Of a stretch of DNA of 12,044 bases, positions 1 to 5,468 are shown piece after piece (positions within the stretch are counted from its first letter, which is position 1; each line of letters opens with the position of its first letter). The notes beneath the pieces are model-generated. The model saw only the letters and a program-made list of their open reading frames with translations. It had not been told where the DNA came from and searched no databases. Source of the DNA: Butyricicoccus sp. (GTDB lineage Bacteria; Bacillota; Clostridia; Oscillospirales; Butyricicoccaceae); the NCBI GenBank assembly GCA_031293105.1, contig JAUMSA010000361.1:1-12044 (forward strand). Direction: 5' to 3'. The position numbers and the translations under genes are program-made.

Positions 1-180
1 CAGACCGGGCGTGATGACGCCCCCGGCGGCGTCCAACTGGATGGCGTCCGGCACCTTGGGCATTTCCTCCATGGGGCCAAAGGCCGCGATCTTGCCCTGT
101 TGCACGAGTACAAAACCACACGCAACCTCCCCGCCCTCCATGGGCAGGATGCGGGCGTGGTGGATACAAATAGACTGCAT
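1..180 (-). CDS. Amidohydrolase-family protein, N-terminal 60 codons (runs off left edge)
   Basis: The minus strand reads an open frame from ATG at 180-178 to the window edge with no stop. The peptide starts MQSICIHHARILPMEGGE, continues with VLVQQGKIAAFGPM, and ends AAGGVITPGL. This is the beta-sandwich N-terminus of amidohydrolase-superfamily enzymes (imidazolonepropionase/dihydroorotase-like). In that family the ending is normally followed by an 'I-D-x-H-x-H' metal-binding motif, which would lie just outside the window. An AAAGG Shine-Dalgarno lies 10 bases upstream of the ATG. The substrate cannot be told from this fragment; imidazolonepropionase-like and adenine-deaminase-like relatives share these features. 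The gene is head-to-head with the small plus-strand unit that starts near 249, so the two share an upstream region of about 70 bases. I see no convincing sigma-A promoter for it on the minus strand. Confidence 0.8.
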   Translation of the reverse strand, partial: MQSICIHHARILPMEGGEVACGFVLVQQGKIAAFGPMEEMPKVPDAIQLDAAGGVITPGL

Positions 181-213
181 GAAAATTTTACCTTTCATTT
201 TCCATTTTTAGGA

Positions 214-242
214 TTGACATATTCTGGATTGCGTGCTATGAT
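214..242 (+). promoter_or_regulatory. Strong sigma-A-type promoter, plus strand
   Basis: TTGACA (214-219) and TATGAT (237-242) are separated by exactly 17 bases. This is a perfect -35 and a one-mismatch -10 for the housekeeping sigma factor. The predicted start of transcription is near 249 (GG). It points away from the amidohydrolase gene and towards the 3' end of the S1-domain gene. It is the only convincing plus-strand promoter in the window, and the following 130 bases hold a short ORF and two intrinsic terminators. Confidence 0.8.
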
Positions 243-245
243 AAC

Positions 246-270
246 CATGGTGATCGGAAAGGTCACCATG
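246..270 (+). promoter_or_regulatory. Inverted repeat at transcript 5' end enclosing a Shine-Dalgarno
   Basis: CATGGTGATC (246-255) pairs with GGTCACCATG (261-270) around a GGAAA loop. The 10 pairs include one T-G wobble. If transcription starts near 249, the RNA still keeps a 7-bp hairpin. Its loop and 3' arm carry the GGAAAGG Shine-Dalgarno (256-262), and the ATG of the short ORF (268-270) follows. The repeat could act in RNA, by hiding the ribosome site or protecting the 5' end, or in DNA as a repressor operator just downstream of the -10. The pairing is seen; the role is inferred. Confidence 0.55.
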
Positions 271-348
271 CACCGTTCATATCTTTATCCCCACAATCCT
301 ATCTTAGCGCCCACTGGCACGCCAGCGGGCGTATTTTTTTACGCATAG
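268..348 (+). CDS. Putative 26-residue leader peptide
   Basis: ATG at 268 is preceded by GGAAAGG with a 5-base spacer. The frame stays open to TAG at 346-348. The peptide begins MHRSYLYPHNP and ends TPAGVFFYA, rich in Pro, Tyr and Phe. Its last third is encoded by the intrinsic terminator at 307-340, so a translating ribosome would cover that hairpin. A strong promoter, a short ORF and a terminator inside the ORF together make the classic arrangement of a transcription-attenuation leader, as described for tet(M) of Tn916 and for amino-acid operons. No plus-strand gene follows, so what it would regulate is unknown. It could instead be a small peptide in its own right, or chance coding in a small RNA. 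I do not claim homology to a named leader peptide. Confidence 0.5.
   Translation: MHRSYLYPHNPILAPTGTPAGVFFYA
307..340 (+). terminator. Intrinsic terminator inside the short ORF
   Basis: GCGCCC (307-312) pairs with GGGCGT (327-332). After one A-C mismatch, CTGG (314-317) pairs with CCAG (322-325) around a CACG loop. An A and then seven Ts follow (334-340). The GC-rich stem plus T-tract is a textbook rho-independent terminator on the plus strand. A competing helix, GCGTA (329-333) with TACGC (340-344), would use the 3' arm of this stem. Confidence 0.75.
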
Positions 349-349
349 G

Positions 350-376
350 AAAACCGGGACTGCGGCCCCGGTTTTT
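350..376. terminator. Bidirectional intrinsic terminator between the small plus-strand unit and the S1-domain gene
   Basis: AAAACCGGG (350-358) pairs with CCCGGTTTT (367-375) in a perfect 9-bp stem with an 8-base loop. Five Ts close it on the plus strand, and the AAAA of the left arm gives a U-tract on the minus strand. It lies 9 bases beyond the stop codon of the S1-domain gene. It therefore probably ends the yabP-yabQ-divIC-yabR transcript from the right and the small RNA from the left. Confidence 0.75.
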
Positions 377-384
377 GTCTCCTG

Positions 385-819
385 TTACCGGCGGCGACGG
401 GAGCCGCTTTTCCGGTCGTTGTTGTGCTTGATGTCGGCCATACGGCTTTCGCTGTCGGCCATAAACATCTTCAGCTTATCTTCAAACGTCATGGTGGAAG
501 GGTCACGCGGCTGCGACTGACGCTGCGGGCCGCGCGGACGGCTGGACCGGCGCTGCGGCTGGGCCGGTGCGCTGCCCTCCCCTGGCTGTTGTGCCTTCTT
601 GATCGACAGATTGATGCGTCCGGCCTGATCGATGCCGATCACTTTGACCTTGACGGTCTGCCCCTCTGTGAGAAAGTCCTTGATGTCGCTCACAAAGGAA
701 CTGGCGACCTCTGAAATATGTACCATGCCCGATTTGCCCTCCGGCAGAGCGACAAATGCGCCGAACTTGGTGATGCCGGTCACCTTACCTTCAAAAATTG
801 CTCCAACAGCGAGATCCAT
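385..819 (-). CDS. yabR: S1-domain RNA-binding protein, YabR-like
   Basis: The 144-residue protein has one S1 OB-fold domain at about residues 1-75. It starts MDLAVGAIFEGKVTGITKFG, continues with the typical GMVHISEV (31-38), and ends the domain with GRINLSIKKA. A basic, low-complexity Arg/Gln/Pro/Ser linker (about 80-108) and a charged tail ending in four Arg follow, suggesting extra RNA contacts. B. subtilis YabR is a somewhat shorter protein of the same layout and also follows divIC. Its role is probably ribosome- or RNA-associated, but the family function is poorly defined. ATG at 819 is chosen because an in-frame TAA lies just upstream. The GGAGG (834-838) is unusually far away, 14 bases, while an AAGGGG sits almost against the ATG. 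It is the last gene before the bidirectional terminator. Confidence 0.88.
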   Translation of the reverse strand: MDLAVGAIFEGKVTGITKFGAFVALPEGKSGMVHISEVASSFVSDIKDFLTEGQTVKVKVIGIDQAGRINLSIKKAQQPGEGSAPAQPQRRSSRPRGPQRQSQPRDPSTMTFEDKLKMFMADSESRMADIKHNNDRKSGSRRRR

Positions 820-863
820 ACCCCTTGATTATTCCTCCGTCTAAATTTGTGGCCCAAAGCCGA

Positions 864-1145
864 TTATTTGCTCGATGCGTCCTTGAATACCCGTTCATTC
901 GGCATCACATAGCCATGCTCGCGCGCGATGGACGCGATGTATTCGTCTGAAACACCGTTCTCTACCTGATCCCGGAGCGCGTCATTCACCGCTTGCTGCT
1001 CGTCAACCTGCGTTTGCAGATCGTCCAGCTTGCCTTCCCGATCGCGGATTTCGACCTGCAAGTGGAGGAACGAGACTGCAAAAAAGACCGCCAAGCAAAG
1101 AATCCCGATGCGGATGACACGTGGGGTGTGCAACTTTCTTTTCAA
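864..1145 (-). CDS. divIC: Septum formation initiator, DivIC/FtsB-like
   Basis: This is a small single-pass membrane protein of 93 residues from the start chosen here. It has a basic N-terminus (KRKLHTPRVIR), one membrane segment (about 12-27, ILCLAVFFAVSFL), a coiled coil (about 28-66) and the family's C-terminal pattern YIASIAREHGYVMPNERVF. DivIC/FtsB proteins pair with FtsL and DivIB/FtsQ in the divisome to activate septal peptidoglycan synthesis. In sporulating Firmicutes the gene sits next to yabQ and yabR, as here. An ATG at 1172 would add nine residues, but AAGGAGGAG (1152-1160) lies inside that extension, six bases before TTG at 1145-1143. The TTG is therefore the likelier start, and it gives the usual short basic N-terminus. 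Confidence 0.87.
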   Translation of the reverse strand: MKRKLHTPRVIRIGILCLAVFFAVSFLHLQVEIRDREGKLDDLQTQVDEQQAVNDALRDQVENGVSDEYIASIAREHGYVMPNERVFKDASSK

Positions 1146-1151
1146 TGCCGT

Positions 1152-1160
1152 CTCCTCCTT
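1152..1160 (-). promoter_or_regulatory. Ribosome-binding site that sets the divIC start
   Basis: The minus strand reads AAGGAGGAG here, nearly the full anti-Shine-Dalgarno complement, six bases upstream of TTG at 1145. Nothing comparable precedes the ATG at 1172. This is the reason for calling the TTG start. Confidence 0.7.
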
Positions 1161-1195
1161 CCCGTCTGGCATTCCAAGATCAATACGGTTTTATT

Positions 1196-1648
1196 TTAAC
1201 TCGAATGCCGCAAAAAGGGAAGCTTTTTTTTTATCTTTTTCAGAATTTGTACAGCTTTACCCCGACTGTCAAACAGCCGATTTCCCATTTTTGCCACGGC
1301 GGCGCCCATGCGCCACGGGATGACCGCCACCCAGCACACCGCGCGCAGCGCCGCCCGCAGGACGGGCAGAATGAGCGGTGACAGACACAGCAGATACAGC
1401 GCCATGCCCAGCCCTTCCCCGAGCAGCACGTACGACCGCGCCTGCGCCGCTGCATCGGTCACAGCAAAATAAAACAGGGTGCTCAGCACGAGCAGCCAGA
1501 ACACGCCGTCGAGCAAGGCCGTGCCCAACCGACCGGTGCGGAAGGTCCACCGCAGCGCCCGGCAGACGTCATAGCACACCCCGCCAGCCGCGCCGAGCAA
1601 GATGGCCTCCAGAAACACCAGGGTCTGCTCCCCCAAGGTAAACGTCAT
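1196..1648 (-). CDS. yabQ: Spore cortex biosynthesis protein YabQ
   Basis: The 150-residue membrane protein has about four hydrophobic segments (roughly residues 9-28, 46-64, 77-96 and 98-114) and a highly basic C-terminus (VQILKKIKKKLPFLRHSS). The N-terminal part, with a long amphipathic first helix (TLVFLEAILLGAAGGVCYDVCRALR), is typical of the YabQ family. In B. subtilis YabQ is made in the mother cell and is needed to form the spore cortex. It follows yabP by 13 bases, as in Bacillus and other Clostridia. The ribosome-binding site is weak (GGTGGG). The basic tail is encoded by a run of nine As on the minus strand (1224-1232), a possible slippage site but very near the 3' end. Confidence 0.85.
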   Translation of the reverse strand: MTFTLGEQTLVFLEAILLGAAGGVCYDVCRALRWTFRTGRLGTALLDGVFWLLVLSTLFYFAVTDAAAQARSYVLLGEGLGMALYLLCLSPLILPVLRAALRAVCWVAVIPWRMGAAVAKMGNRLFDSRGKAVQILKKIKKKLPFLRHSS

Positions 1649-1661
1649 GGCAGCCCACCGC

Positions 1662-1946
1662 CTAGCCGAAAAAGCGCGCCAGGATGCCGCCGCGCGTCAT
1701 CATATTGTCGTCATATTCCATGGCACGCACCTCGCCGGTCAGGGTCAGTTCACCGTTTTCCAGACTCAGCCGCTCGACATGCAGCCCTTCGCCCTTGACC
1801 GCCAGCATGCCCCGTGTGGTTTGGAGCGCCACCAGGGTTTCGTCAAAACTCGTCACATCGACCACGCCGGTCAGCCGCAATTTCCCCTGCCCATCGAGCG
1901 ATAGGGTATGCGTGCCCGCAGCGCGCATTTTTTCTTCGTTTACCAT
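1662..1946 (-). CDS. yabP: Sporulation protein YabP
   Basis: The 94-residue protein matches the YabP family (also related to YqfC). It carries beta-strand-rich repeats such as KLRLTGVVDVTSFDETLVAL, then LAVKGEGLHVERLSLENGEL and LTGEVRAMEYDD. Family members are mother-cell sporulation proteins; B. subtilis yabP lies next to yabQ and is under sigma-E. GGAGG lies six bases before the ATG. The gene starts just after an intrinsic terminator that follows rqcP, so it is likely transcribed from its own, sporulation-specific start or by read-through. I could not identify a convincing sigma-E promoter. Confidence 0.87.
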   Translation of the reverse strand: MVNEEKMRAAGTHTLSLDGQGKLRLTGVVDVTSFDETLVALQTTRGMLAVKGEGLHVERLSLENGELTLTGEVRAMEYDDNMMTRGGILARFFG

Positions 1947-1977
1947 ACGCTTCCTCCATCCCTTGTCCTTGGGGCAG

Positions 1978-2017
1978 AAAAATACCCCGCCTGCTCTATA
2001 CCTATGCGCAGGCGGGG
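1978..2017 (-). terminator. Intrinsic terminator after rqcP
   Basis: On the minus strand CCCCGCCTGC (2017-2008) pairs perfectly with GCAGGCGGGG (1994-1985) over 10 bp, with a 13-base loop. TATTTTT follows (1984-1978). It begins five bases beyond the rqcP stop codon and ends about 30 bases before the yabP start, so it separates the vegetative upstream genes from the sporulation genes yabP-yabQ. Confidence 0.85.
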
Positions 2018-2021
2018 CACA

Positions 2022-2264
2022 TTATTCAATTTCGCGGTACAGGCCGGCTGCGTCATTTTTGAGCACATGCTCGGCAACGTCCAGCACTTCGACCTTCATC
2101 GTGCGCTGGCCGAATGCGATCTCAATTATATCGCCAACCTTGACCTGATAGGAGGCCTTGGCCGCCCGTCCATTGACCGTGATACGCGCGGCATCGCACG
2201 CATCGTTTGCAATCGTGCGCCGTTTAATCAGGCGCGATACCTTCAAATATTTATCCAGCCGCAT
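2022..2264 (-). CDS. rqcP: S4-domain ribosome quality control factor RqcP (YabO)
   Basis: The 80-residue protein is a single S4 RNA-binding domain: MRLDKYLKVSRLIKRRTIA at the N-terminus, then RITVNGRAAKASYQVKVGDII, the usual S4 'V-N-G...K-x-G-D' pattern. B. subtilis YabO was shown to be RqcP, which helps RqcH add C-terminal alanine tails to stalled chains on 50S-peptidyl-tRNA complexes. Arg2 and Arg16, reported as important there, are both present. The start overlaps the end of the HU gene by 14 bases, with AAGGTG about 10 bases upstream, so the two are probably translationally coupled. A perfect terminator follows. A heat-shock Hsp15-like label would be the alternative, but the neighbourhood (mazG, yabP) supports RqcP. 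Confidence 0.9.
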   Translation of the reverse strand: MRLDKYLKVSRLIKRRTIANDACDAARITVNGRAAKASYQVKVGDIIEIAFGQRTMKVEVLDVAEHVLKNDAAGLYREIE

Positions 2265-2541
2265 GGCTTTCTTTCACCTTCTCTTTCAGTTGTCGGCTCG
2301 GCTCGAACACGGGCACCAAAGTTTCCCCGATTTCGAGCGGTTCGCCGGTCTTGGGGTGCCGTCCGACAAAGGGCGGACGCACCCGGGTTTTAAACGTCCC
2401 AAAGCCCGGAAATTGTAGCCGGTCGCCTTGGGCCAGAATCTGTGTGAGCACGTCGAACACGGCCCCGACCGCCAGTTCGGTATCCTTTTTGGTCAGGCCG
2501 GTCCGCTCGGCGACCGCGAATACAAAATCGCCTTTGGTCAT
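2251..2541 (-). CDS. hup: HU-family DNA-binding protein
   Basis: The 96-residue protein shows the HU/IHF fold: an N-terminal helical dimerisation half (MTKGDFVFAVAERTGLTKKD) and the beta-arm half beginning GFGTFK (47-52). The arm reads GRHPKTGEPLEI, matching the DNA-intercalating 'R-N-P-x-T-G' of HU with His for Asn. The arm flank RPPF and the end FEPSRQLKEKV are less typical than housekeeping HU, and the protein is about six residues longer than the usual 90. It probably compacts or bends DNA. It overlaps the mazG stop by four bases (ATGA) and has GGAGG seven bases upstream. HU genes between mazG and yabO are common in Clostridia but absent there in B. subtilis. Confidence 0.92.
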   Translation of the reverse strand: MTKGDFVFAVAERTGLTKKDTELAVGAVFDVLTQILAQGDRLQFPGFGTFKTRVRPPFVGRHPKTGEPLEIGETLVPVFEPSRQLKEKVKESHAAG

Positions 2542-3335
2542 GCGTGCTCCTCCGTGTCGGCCTTAGCGCGCTGCCAGAGTGCCTTGAGTTCGTCCAGGGA
2601 CTTTTCCTGCAACCCGTCCGCACCGGCCAGCTCCTCCACCCGTGCAAAGCGGCGGATGAATTTATCGCAGGCGCGCTCCATGGCCTGTTCGGGCTCGACC
2701 TTGAAAAACCGCGCCACACTCACAGCCGCAAACAGCAGGTCGCCGATCTCGTCCGCCGGGTCGCCCTGGCCGTTCCCGGCCGCCTCGACCTCGTCCAGCT
2801 CCTCGCGCACCTTGCCGATGGCGCCGGAAACATCGTCCCAGTCAAACCCGGCCTTGGACGCCTTTTTCAAAATTTTATCCGCCCGGATGAGGCCCGGCAG
2901 GCTGCGCGCCACGCTGTCCAGCCCATCGGTGACGGTCTTTTGGCTTTTTTCCTTTTTCTTCAGTTCGTCCCAGTTGTTGAGGATTTCCTCGGTGGAGCCC
3001 ACCTCAGTGTTGCCGAAGATGTGCGGGTGCCGGTAAATCAGCTTTTTGCACACGCCGTCCGCCACGTCGCCCATGTCGAACACGCCTTTTTCCTTTTCCA
3101 TCTGCGCGTGAAAGACCACTTGCAGCAGCACATCCCCGAGTTCCTCGCGCAGCAAAACCGGGTCATCGTTGTCGATGGCCTCCACCGCCTCATAGGTTTC
3201 CTCGATGAAGTTGCGACGGATGGAGTGATGGTCCTGTTCCCGGTCCCACATGCAGCCGTCCGGCGCACGCAGAATCTCCATAATGCGAAGCAAATCCTCA
3301 AATCCATATTTCTCTTTGAACGTAAAATCGATCAT
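2538..3335 (-). CDS. mazG: Nucleoside triphosphate pyrophosphohydrolase MazG
   Basis: The 265-residue protein has two MazG all-alpha NTP-PPase domains. The N-terminal one shows WDREQDHHSIRRNFIEETYE (30-49) and, after a spacer, EELGDVLLQVVFHAQ. These carry the E-x-x-E and E-x-x-D magnesium-binding motifs. The second has REELDEVEAA and EIGDLLFAAVSVARFF. MazG hydrolyses canonical or aberrant (d)NTPs to monophosphate and pyrophosphate, as a house-cleaning enzyme and possibly to adjust nucleotide pools. In Bacillus the equivalent YabN carries an additional N-terminal tetrapyrrole-methylase-like domain, which is missing here: the ATG is 12 bases from the preceding stop. The ribosome-binding site (AAGGGA) is modest. 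Confidence 0.93.
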   Translation of the reverse strand: MIDFTFKEKYGFEDLLRIMEILRAPDGCMWDREQDHHSIRRNFIEETYEAVEAIDNDDPVLLREELGDVLLQVVFHAQMEKEKGVFDMGDVADGVCKKLIYRHPHIFGNTEVGSTEEILNNWDELKKKEKSQKTVTDGLDSVARSLPGLIRADKILKKASKAGFDWDDVSGAIGKVREELDEVEAAGNGQGDPADEIGDLLFAAVSVARFFKVEPEQAMERACDKFIRRFARVEELAGADGLQEKSLDELKALWQRAKADTEEHA

Positions 3336-3347
3336 ATCTGTATTCCC

Positions 3348-4949
3348 TTATTCCATTCGCAATAATTTTACCAGTTTCCGTCCGCCGGGCAGCAGCAGGA
3401 TGTCTTCCCGCTCGAGTGCCTGGAGCGCCACGAGCAGCACAGCATAGACGACCGCCGCCACACAGATGGCCGCCAGCACCGCCACATTACCGAACATGCC
3501 GGACAGCACCCGGTAGACAATCGCCGCCGCGGCGCCCATGCCAATGCAGGCCGCAAACGGCCGCACGAAAAGCTTCCCAATAGCAGGCAGGCGGATAAAA
3601 CGCCGCACCCAAAGCAGGTTGAGCGTTGCAATGAGCGTATAGCAGGCAAACGTGCCCACCGGCGCGCCGTAAATATTGATTTCCGGGTTACCAACCAGGA
3701 AATAGTTCAGTCCGATCTTGCACAGACCGCCCAGCAGCATGGTCATAACCGGCACCCGCATCTGGCCGATGGCCTGCAAAATGGCATTGGTCAGGCCGAC
3801 CAGCGCTACGCTCGGGATGGCCAGCGCCAGAATGCGCAGCAGGCTGCCGCCGAGATTGGGGTCGATAGCCGCATTGGTCTCATCGGCAAACAGCAGGTCG
3901 ATGATCGGGTGGGACAGCACGACATATCCCACGCAGGCCGGCAGTGCGATCAGCATGGCGATGCGCATGGCCGAACCCATATTTTGGGCGGCCAGCGTGT
4001 GGTTTTGCTGCACGTAAGCGCCCGCCAGCGCGGGCAGCACAGCGGTCGCCAGCGCGGTGATGAGTGTTTGCGGGAAATTGAACATGGTAAACGCCTGCCC
4101 GGTGTACACACCGTACAGCGCGTTCGCTTCGGTCAGCGTATACCCAACCTCCTGCAAGCGGCCGACCAACATGGCCGTATCCACCAGGGTGGTCAGGCTG
4201 GTGACCGAACTGGTCAGCGTGATCGGGATAACGGTCAGCAGCAGCACCCGGAACAGCTCGCCATACGACCGGCAATGGTCATTGAGCAACGCCTGCGATG
4301 CCTTCCGTCGGCTGTTTGCCGCATAGCCCAGCATGGTCAGTGCGGCCAGCGCTTCACCGATGGTCACGCCCAAAATGGCGCAGGCCGCGGTCGCCGGCTG
4401 GTCAAATCCAGCCGAAGAGGCATAGGCCGCAAAAAGAAGTCCAAGCACAACTTTGCCCGCCGCCTCGACGATCTGCGACAAAGCGGTGGGCGTCATGTTG
4501 GACATGCCCTGGAAATAGCCGCGCACCACGGCAATGATGGACACAAAAAATACAGCCGGTGCGACTGCCCGAATGGCCAGCAGCGCCATGGGGTTATTGC
4601 TGGCCTGGGAAATCCATCCCGCCGCCAAGAACAGGCCCACCGAGCACAGGGTGCCAAAGGCGATGAACACGCACGCCGCCAGACGCGCGATGCGACGCAC
4701 TTCGCGCCCGCGCCCCAGGGCATTGGCTTCCGAGATCAACTTGCTCAGCGCCACCGGCACACCGGCAGTCGCCACCACGAACATGACCGTATAATACTGA
4801 TAGGCACTGTTGAAGATGCCCATGCAGGTGTTGCCGATCAGGTGCTGAAGGGGGATCTTAAAGAACGCCGAAATGATCTTGGCCAGGAGGGTTCCTGCGA
4901 CCAAGATCATTGCGCCCTGCATAAAGGTCTGTTTTTTATTTTTTTGCAA
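3348..4949 (-). CDS. Polysaccharide/lipid flippase of the MOP superfamily, SpoVB/YabM-like
   Basis: The protein of about 533 residues has about 14 hydrophobic segments. The N-terminus (FMQGAMILVAGTLLAKIISAFFKIPLQ) is typical of the SpoVB/Wzx/MurJ branch. Members flip lipid-linked sugars across the membrane; SpoVB acts in spore cortex formation, and YabM sits beside yabN in Bacillus. The position before mazG favours the YabM/SpoVB group, but the exact lipid is unknown. The start is uncertain. GTG at 4958 has its AAAGG too close (1 base). TTG at 4949 has AGAAAGG 10 bases away and gives the usual short basic N-terminus (MQKNKKQTF), so it is used here. The best-spaced start, ATG at 4953, is one base out of frame. 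The Met at codon 13 of the longest reading is another option. Confidence 0.88.
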   Translation of the reverse strand: MQKNKKQTFMQGAMILVAGTLLAKIISAFFKIPLQHLIGNTCMGIFNSAYQYYTVMFVVATAGVPVALSKLISEANALGRGREVRRIARLAACVFIAFGTLCSVGLFLAAGWISQASNNPMALLAIRAVAPAVFFVSIIAVVRGYFQGMSNMTPTALSQIVEAAGKVVLGLLFAAYASSAGFDQPATAACAILGVTIGEALAALTMLGYAANSRRKASQALLNDHCRSYGELFRVLLLTVIPITLTSSVTSLTTLVDTAMLVGRLQEVGYTLTEANALYGVYTGQAFTMFNFPQTLITALATAVLPALAGAYVQQNHTLAAQNMGSAMRIAMLIALPACVGYVVLSHPIIDLLFADETNAAIDPNLGGSLLRILALAIPSVALVGLTNAILQAIGQMRVPVMTMLLGGLCKIGLNYFLVGNPEINIYGAPVGTFACYTLIATLNLLWVRRFIRLPAIGKLFVRPFAACIGMGAAAAIVYRVLSGMFGNVAVLAAICVAAVVYAVLLVALQALEREDILLLPGGRKLVKLLRME

Positions 4950-4997
4950 ACATAGCACGCCTTTCTGTTTGGGTTGTCACGGCCCGGCGGTTCGCCG

Positions 4998-5390
4998 TTA
5001 GAGCGCGGCACCGCAGGCCGCGCAGAATGCATCCTCCCGGCTGCACGATTTGCCGCAGGACGGGCAAGTCACGGTTTGTTTCATCTCGGCCAGCTGCGCG
5101 CGCAGATCGTCCACCCGGGCGCGCAGGTCGTCGAGCTGTTCGAGATACCCGTCCATCGCGTCAGACGCGACTTCCACGCCCTGATGGATGTCGTATACCA
5201 ATTTTCCGATCTCCTTATACAGCACCTCGCATTCGGTGTTCAGGTCAAAGATCTGCAAATTGAGTTTGGTCGCCTGGGCCATATCGCCCGCCGCCTTGCC
5301 CGCCGATTCCACCGCGCGGGTTGCCGCCTGGCTGGTTTTCCCGGCCACGACTTTTGCCTTTTCCAGCATCATTGCCACTCGATTGTCCAT
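4998..5390 (-). CDS. Coiled-coil protein with C-terminal zinc ribbon, function unknown
   Basis: The 130-residue protein is soluble and predicted helical. It starts MDNRVAMMLEKAKVVAGKTS, then an Ala-rich amphipathic stretch, a segment common in Clostridial homologues (NLQIFDLNTECEVLYKEIGKLVYD, about 44-67) and a coiled coil (about 80-106). The end is a zinc ribbon with CPSC (109-112) and CAAC (123-126). Proteins of this design are widespread in Clostridia next to spoVB/mazG, without a known function; the ribbon may hold a partner or stabilise an oligomer. The frame is open 39 codons further upstream, but the ATG at 5390 has GAGGAG eight bases before it, and the upstream part overlaps the promoter. 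It appears to be the first gene of the transcript that continues into the flippase gene. Confidence 0.8.
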   Translation of the reverse strand: MDNRVAMMLEKAKVVAGKTSQAATRAVESAGKAAGDMAQATKLNLQIFDLNTECEVLYKEIGKLVYDIHQGVEVASDAMDGYLEQLDDLRARVDDLRAQLAEMKQTVTCPSCGKSCSREDAFCAACGAAL

Positions 5391-5468
5391 GGTATGCGCT
5401 CCTCTCTCTCGCCGCGTCCCGCGCAGCCGTTCTTCAAAAATTCCGCGGCTTCCCCCGCTTTTGTGGCT

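Larger units (their letters stand above)
249..376 (+). ncRNA. Predicted small transcript (about 92 nt to first, 128 nt to second terminator)
   Basis: The unit is bounded by the TTGACA-17-TATGAT promoter and two consecutive intrinsic terminators, with nothing but the 26-codon ORF inside. Predicted RNA ends are about 249 and 340, or about 376 if the first terminator is read through. The RNA would stop just before the 3' end of the convergent S1-domain gene, so long antisense overlap is not expected. It resembles an attenuator leader without its downstream gene. Whether it acts as RNA or through the peptide cannot be decided here. Confidence 0.5.

Noticed and set aside
2125..2130. TATAAT on the minus strand inside rqcP as a possible yabP promoter
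   Set aside because: No -35 box at 16-18 bases, and the terminator at 1978-2017 lies between it and yabP.
4950..4997. Possible terminator between the zinc-ribbon gene and the flippase gene (ACGGC/GCCGT)
   Set aside because: The stem is short, the loop is GC-rich and there is no T-tract; the genes are probably co-transcribed.
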